From Haplosporangium gracile (lineage: Eukaryota > Mortierellomycota > Mortierellomycetes > Mortierellales > Mortierellaceae), in the NCBI GenBank assembly GCA_015499985.1, contig JAAAUF010000538.1:1-28548 (forward strand): DNA of 28,548 nt, in the 5' to 3' direction. Shown here piece after piece: positions 22,889-28,548 of the stretch. The stretch's first letter is position 1. The number at the start of each line of letters is the position of its first letter. A program made the translations under genes and the position numbers. The notes below the pieces were generated by a model that did not search any database, was not told the origin of the DNA, and saw nothing but the letters and a program-made list of their open reading frames with translations.

Positions 22889-24892
22889 TTAAGCATCGAC
22901 CTGCATGTAATCGGTCATCTCGGCGTCCAGTTGATCAGCAGTCTTAGGCGTCTTCTTCTCGCCCTGGCGTCCACCGCGACCGCGACCACGACCAGCGCGG
23001 TCACCGCCACGGGCAGCTCCCTGTCCGCGCTGAGGCTGTCTCTGGTTGTTGTTGTTGTTGCTGCCAGCGGCTCTTGGTGCCCTGTAAGAAAAAGAGAGGG
23101 GAAAATGACAAGGTTAGGAAGAGGTCGTCTCGATGAATATTCCGGATATAATATCAGACCCAAAGAGAGGCGAAAGCAAGAACATCTCAATCCTTCGTCT
23201 CCTGTTTTGTTTTTGATCATAAGAGTCAATTTACCTTGGGGCGTTGGCAACGGGAAGTGCAGCCTGGACGGCACCGGGGGCAATGATCAACTCGATCCTC
23301 ATGGGCTTGCCTGCAGAAGTGTATCAACCAAAAAGAAAATGAATAATTGTTAGGTAAGCCATCGAAAATATGTAAAGGATGACTTTGCGTATCACAGCAT
23401 ACTAACGGCAATCGGCAAGAATGACAACATACCATCAAGAGGAACTCCGTTGAACTTCTGCATAGCAATGGCAGCATCACCAACACGGGTAAAGTGGATG
23501 AGGGCGGTGCCGGTTGACTTGCCCTTCTGGTCGTACATGAGGGTGCATTTCTTGAGAGGACCAACACGGGAAGAGAAGACGAGCTAGTAGACAGCCGGCC
23601 GAAAGAGACAGGTTGGTTCGAGAACGATGCGAGGGAGGGAGGAAGGCGAGGGTGAGCAGAAAGTTGAATGACAGGGTGTGTGAAATGAAAAATGGAAAGT
23701 GATTTGGATGTGGTGTGTGATTCCATTTGCAATAGAAAAGAGAAGAATGGTGCTTGATTTTTCTTCCTCCTGTTCAACCATCCTGTATTCAGGTAGGGTG
23801 TTCCCCTATTCACCCCTTCCCTCCGTTCTCGAACAACCCAAATCGAGGTGAACGAAGGGGGGAGAGAGCGATCAAGGAGAGCCAAGGAAAGCACAGAGAG
23901 GGGTCGAACAAGCGTCGAATATCCAGCAACGACAGAAAATCGAACTCCCACCACCAGAAGCACCATCCATAGCGCAACAGAACACAACAGCAACAGGGCT
24001 TGTCCGAATGGCATACATCTCCCCAGCCATATTCGTTTTCGACAAAGGGACAAGCTTGGGCGACCACTCCATCGTCTTGAGTAGCGCTCCACTGCAATGA
24101 GCCACGACGACGGACCAATGGGGCGATGAGAAATAGGTTCCAGTCGATACCGATAGCGCCCTTCTCCTTTTTTTGCCGCTGCGTGTGTGCTCTCCATCCA
24201 GATTACTGTTGTCCGTCGAATGACCCAGAGAGTAAATTGAAGGAGACGGAATGACTTCTTGAAAATGGGGAGTGAACTAGGAGAGACCCCGCTCAAAAAT
24301 AGAGTCATACACAATCAACCAAGAGGCGATGTGGCCCACACGACAGGAGGAATAAGCTCCATCGCCTTTGATCGAACTGCCGCCCTTGTCAGTCGCGCCA
24401 GTGCTGGGCTGTTGCTACTGCAGCTTGTGCATGTCGTCTTTCTCAGCCATTTCCGGCATAAGTCGGAGAGACCATAGACGGAGTGTTCCAGGAGGAAAGG
24501 ACAGCTTGCCGTGCTCCAACGAGGGAGAGAGAGAGTGAAAACAGACGCCGACGGAGAAAGGACAGGAGGGAGGCCTCTCTGCTTTAAATTACCTTCAGGT
24601 CCTCAGCAGAGACGCGAGCGTCGAGGTTAGAGACGTTCATCTTGGAGCCGTCAGGGACGCTCTGACGGATAACGGAGGTGTGAAGGGGAGCGACGGGGGT
24701 GGCCTTGTACTGCTGGGCGCCGGCGGTGTAGGGCTTCTTGTCGCGGGCCTGACGACCAGTGCGGGTAGGGCCAGAGGGGCGGCCAGAGGCACGGCCACCG
24801 GTGCGGGCACCGCGGGCAGCACCCTTGCGAGGGCGCTCGGCCTTCTGGGTCTTGATGATGTCAGCGAGGGACATGTCGAGGGCGGAAGTCAT
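22889..24892 (-). CDS. ALY/REF mRNA export adaptor (Yra1/Mlo3 family)
   Basis: RRM protein that binds spliced mRNA and hands it to the export receptor through the TREX helicase Sub2/UAP56 (family knowledge). Four exons on the minus strand: 24892-24593, 23583-23433, 23310-23235, 23081-22889, giving 239 residues. The helicase-binding motif LDMSLADIIKTQ is at 5-16. An Arg/Gly/Ala-rich arm spans 20-60. The RRM is at about 84-162, with MNVSNL as RNP2 and KGKSTGTALIHF as RNP1. A second RGG-rich region with an Asn run spans about 190-220. The C-terminal motif ADQLDAEMTDYMQVDA is the second helicase-binding box. All parts of a typical ALY protein are present. Intron 1 (23584-24592) is about 1 kb and cuts the RRM at AEDLK|LVFSS. 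The stop codon is followed directly by an A14 run. The gene is divergent from EMC6. Confidence 0.95.
23584..24592 (-). other. Long (1009-base) intron inside the ALY/REF RRM
   Basis: Phase 0, donor GTAATT (the window norm is GTAAGT or GTACGT), acceptor CTACTAG. It is the longest intron in the window. Direct read-through from exon 1 hits a stop almost at once: the next codons after the donor are Val-Ile and then TAA. Retention would therefore give a roughly 102-residue protein lacking most of the RRM. A long alternative frame also runs through it. Confidence 0.85.
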
Positions 24893-25453
24893 TTTGATGG
24901 TGGGGTTGTTTGGGGGTAAGGGTTTGTTGAGAGCTATGAACAGTTGATGAGCAAAGGATAATGGATGAGTAAGTTATGCTTTTCAAAGTGGCGAGTGAGC
25001 AGACAAAAAGACAGAGTAAAAGCGCTGGCTAGTACAAGAGATGGTTGTTCTTTTTACCTTGGGTGTGGGTTAGGTGGAGGAGTTGGTTTTGGATGAGAGT
25101 GGAGGAGGGAGGAGTTGGGGTTGGTGTTGAGCGTTAAAGTGGGAAGAAGAAAGAGGAAGAAAAAAGAAGAAAGAGATTTTTTTTAATGTCAAAAAGAGCC
25201 GTAAAAAGCTATTTTTTCATTGCTCATTTGGGAGGCCAAGCAGAAAGAGGCAAATCACACCAATAAGAACGCACCCCCTTGCGCACCCACTTCATCACTC
25301 CACAGCGCGCAGGTAGATTATTCCATCGCACGACCTTCCCCCTCTCACCTGTCCCTTTCGCCATCATCTCGTTTTATTTCATCACCAGCCTCTACACGTT
25401 TAAGAGCCAACCTCATCCGACCCCCAGTGAACAGGACGAGTCAACTACTAAAG
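24893..25453. promoter_or_regulatory. Divergent promoter of ALY/REF and EMC6
   Basis: 561 bases between the two ATGs. Plus-strand purine runs at about 25095-25180 (pyrimidine on the ALY sense strand) and a pyrimidine-rich block at about 25330-25360 (sense for EMC6) are probable leader or initiator tracts. T and A runs at 25177-25220 separate the two halves. No additional gene seen. Confidence 0.55.
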
Positions 25454-25786
25454 ATGTCAGCGCAGATCAACCCAGACGACGCCCTCTACGTCGACATGTT
25501 CATCGCCAAGAACGCCCAGACAATGAACTTTATCCGATCCTCCTACTCGGCCGTCCTTGGCCTGGCCGCAGGAACCCTGGGACTCACAAACCTCTCGGGC
25601 TTTATTTTTTACTTGCTCGGATCCACCTTCCTCTCCGTATTGATCTTTGCCCTCAAGACCAAGGGTCAGTCTGGTCTCTACTTCCGTAAATCCCTTGATG
25701 TTTTCACCGAGGGCGTCTCTGGAGGGCTCTTCAGTTATATCCTCTTCTGGACTTTGCTTTATGGAATCATTCACGTCTACGATTAG
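25454..25786 (+). CDS. EMC6: ER membrane protein complex subunit 6
   Basis: Small core subunit of the ER membrane insertase complex EMC, which inserts tail-anchored and multipass proteins (family knowledge). One exon, 110 residues, the usual size for EMC6. It starts MSAQINPDDALYVDMFIAKN. The conserved NxxxxxxIRSSYSAVLGLAAG segment at about 40-60 and membrane spans at about 50-68 (GTLGLTNLSGFIFYLL region), 66-86 (GSTFLSVLIFALKT) and 92-108 (GLFSYILFWTLLYGII) match TMEM93/EMC6. The ATG at 25454 fits the family start; the longer upstream in-frame extension is leader sequence. It is the only intronless gene in the window. Confidence 0.95.
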   Translation: MSAQINPDDALYVDMFIAKNAQTMNFIRSSYSAVLGLAAGTLGLTNLSGFIFYLLGSTFLSVLIFALKTKGQSGLYFRKSLDVFTEGVSGGLFSYILFWTLLYGIIHVYD

Positions 25787-26145
25787 AAGGCAGCCGACTG
25801 CAGGCCACTTTTTTTCACAAGACTCTCTCTACGACTCTTCTCACTCCACACCGTCAGCCCGGGAAACAAACACCCACACAGGCAGGAAAGGAAGATGGAC
25901 GAACATGGGTCACAAGGAATTGGAGCGCTAACATTAAACGTCTATCAACATAACACCAATCTTTCGACGCGACTCTTCATCGCCAATAAATTGTACCACT
26001 ACCAATATCATATCAACAATCAATTCGCAGAAAGGAAACGCAGAACAAATGCGCATGTTTTATTTTTCAAGAGGTCTGTGTATCGCCTCATCATCCATGT
26101 GCGGCAACCGTCAAATACTGGTTAATCACTCAACATATCTCCTAA
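25787..26145. other. Spacer between EMC6 and RBBP4 (convergent)
   Basis: 359 bases holding the two 3' ends. It contains an AATAAA (25985-25990) about 200 bases after the EMC6 stop, suitably placed for its polyadenylation. No gene-like open frame. Confidence 0.55.
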
Positions 26146-28295
<2,150 letters not shown>

Positions 28296-28444
28296 GGTTC
28301 GGTTGTGTGTTGATGGTGTAAAAGGTCAAAAGAAAAGGAGGACAAAGGGTCAAGCCGACCTTTTCTCTTCAAAAAAAAGTAGTCCGACAGACCTCGTGAC
28401 ATCACGTGCACTCAAAAACGGTTGGGGGTTCAAAAAGAACGAAT
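28296..28444 (-). promoter_or_regulatory. RBBP4 promoter region
   Basis: About 150 bases upstream of the RBBP4 ATG. It contains a purine-rich run on the plus strand (28328-28350; pyrimidine on the sense strand) and CACGTG-like sequence (ATCACGTGCA at about 28403-28411). Nothing else recognised. Confidence 0.4.
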
Positions 28445-28548
28445 TTATTTACACGCTATGCGCCAGGAGGTGGTCCAGGGGTCCACCAAAGGATTCGCGT
28501 CGTCTGACAAAGCAGAAATAATGGGCTTGATAGCAGGGATCATCGCCA
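28445..28548 (-). CDS. Possible 3' end of a gene entering from the right edge
   Basis: About 100 bases open to the window edge on the minus strand in more than one frame. The frame ending at 28445 reads ...PIISALSDDANPLVDPWTTS and ends RIACK; the frame ending at 28449 reads ...RRRESFGGPLDHLLAHSV. Both look protein-like, and an ATAAAT motif follows. Too short to choose between them or to identify; it may not be coding. Confidence 0.22.
   Translation of the reverse strand, partial: AMIPAIKPIISALSDDANPLVDPWTTSWRIACK

Overview
The window is nuclear DNA of a fungus with intron-dense genes. It holds ten protein-coding genes that can be read with confidence, and no bacterial, viral or plasmid signature. 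Most introns are about 80 to 370 bases with GT-AG borders, usually GTA(A/C)GT at the donor and (T/C)AG at the acceptor. Coding regions carry polyglutamine and polyasparagine runs. The gene set combines a Cbk1/Orb6-type NDR kinase, fungal linker histone H1, an Itc1/Acf1-type ISWI subunit, EB1, DRG1, ALY/REF, EMC6, RBBP4/Msi1, a RING-CH E3 ligase and a kelch membrane protein. Together these suggest an early-diverging filamentous fungus, most likely Mortierellomycotina or a relative. That placement is inferred from style and gene content, not from a search.

Layout, left to right. 571-3423 (+): NDR kinase in six exons, converging on 3724-6234 (-), a secreted-then-anchored kelch protein with an N/Q-rich tail. 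6235-8341: the largest spacer, holding purine tracts, a CAA repeat, a 28-bp tandem duplication and one unexplained open frame. 8342-10539 (-): DRG1 GTPase in ten exons, the first supplying only the ATG. 10876-12529 (-): EB1, with a 36-nt microexon. 13093-14511 (-): histone H1. A 174-base assembly gap (14651-14824) lies in the spacer between H1 and 15552-19665 (+), a WAC/DDT/WHIM ISWI accessory subunit in 13 exons. This converges on 19961-21529 (-), a RING-CH membrane E3 ligase. 22889-24892 (-): ALY/REF mRNA export adaptor with a roughly 1-kb intron inside its RRM, divergent from 25454-25786 (+), single-exon EMC6. EMC6 converges on 26146-28295 (-), an RBBP4/Msi1 WD40 protein whose first intron appears to be GC-AG. 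A further minus-strand gene may enter at the right edge.

Exon chains were joined by hand. In every gene the reading frame closes exactly across all junctions, and the protein length matches its family where the family has a standard length. Functionally this is a set of housekeeping genes: polarity and wall signalling (NDR kinase), microtubules (EB1), translation (DRG1), chromatin (H1, the ISWI subunit, RBBP4), mRNA export (ALY), ER membrane insertion (EMC6) and membrane ubiquitination (RING-CH). No gene cluster with a shared pathway is evident. The most interesting points are gene-architecture oddities: the long RRM intron in ALY/REF, which recalls the autoregulatory intron of yeast YRA1; the GC-AG intron just after the start of the RBBP4 gene; the ATG-only first coding exon of DRG1; and a recurring pyrimidine tract upstream of most start codons. 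I saw no convincing undescribed system.
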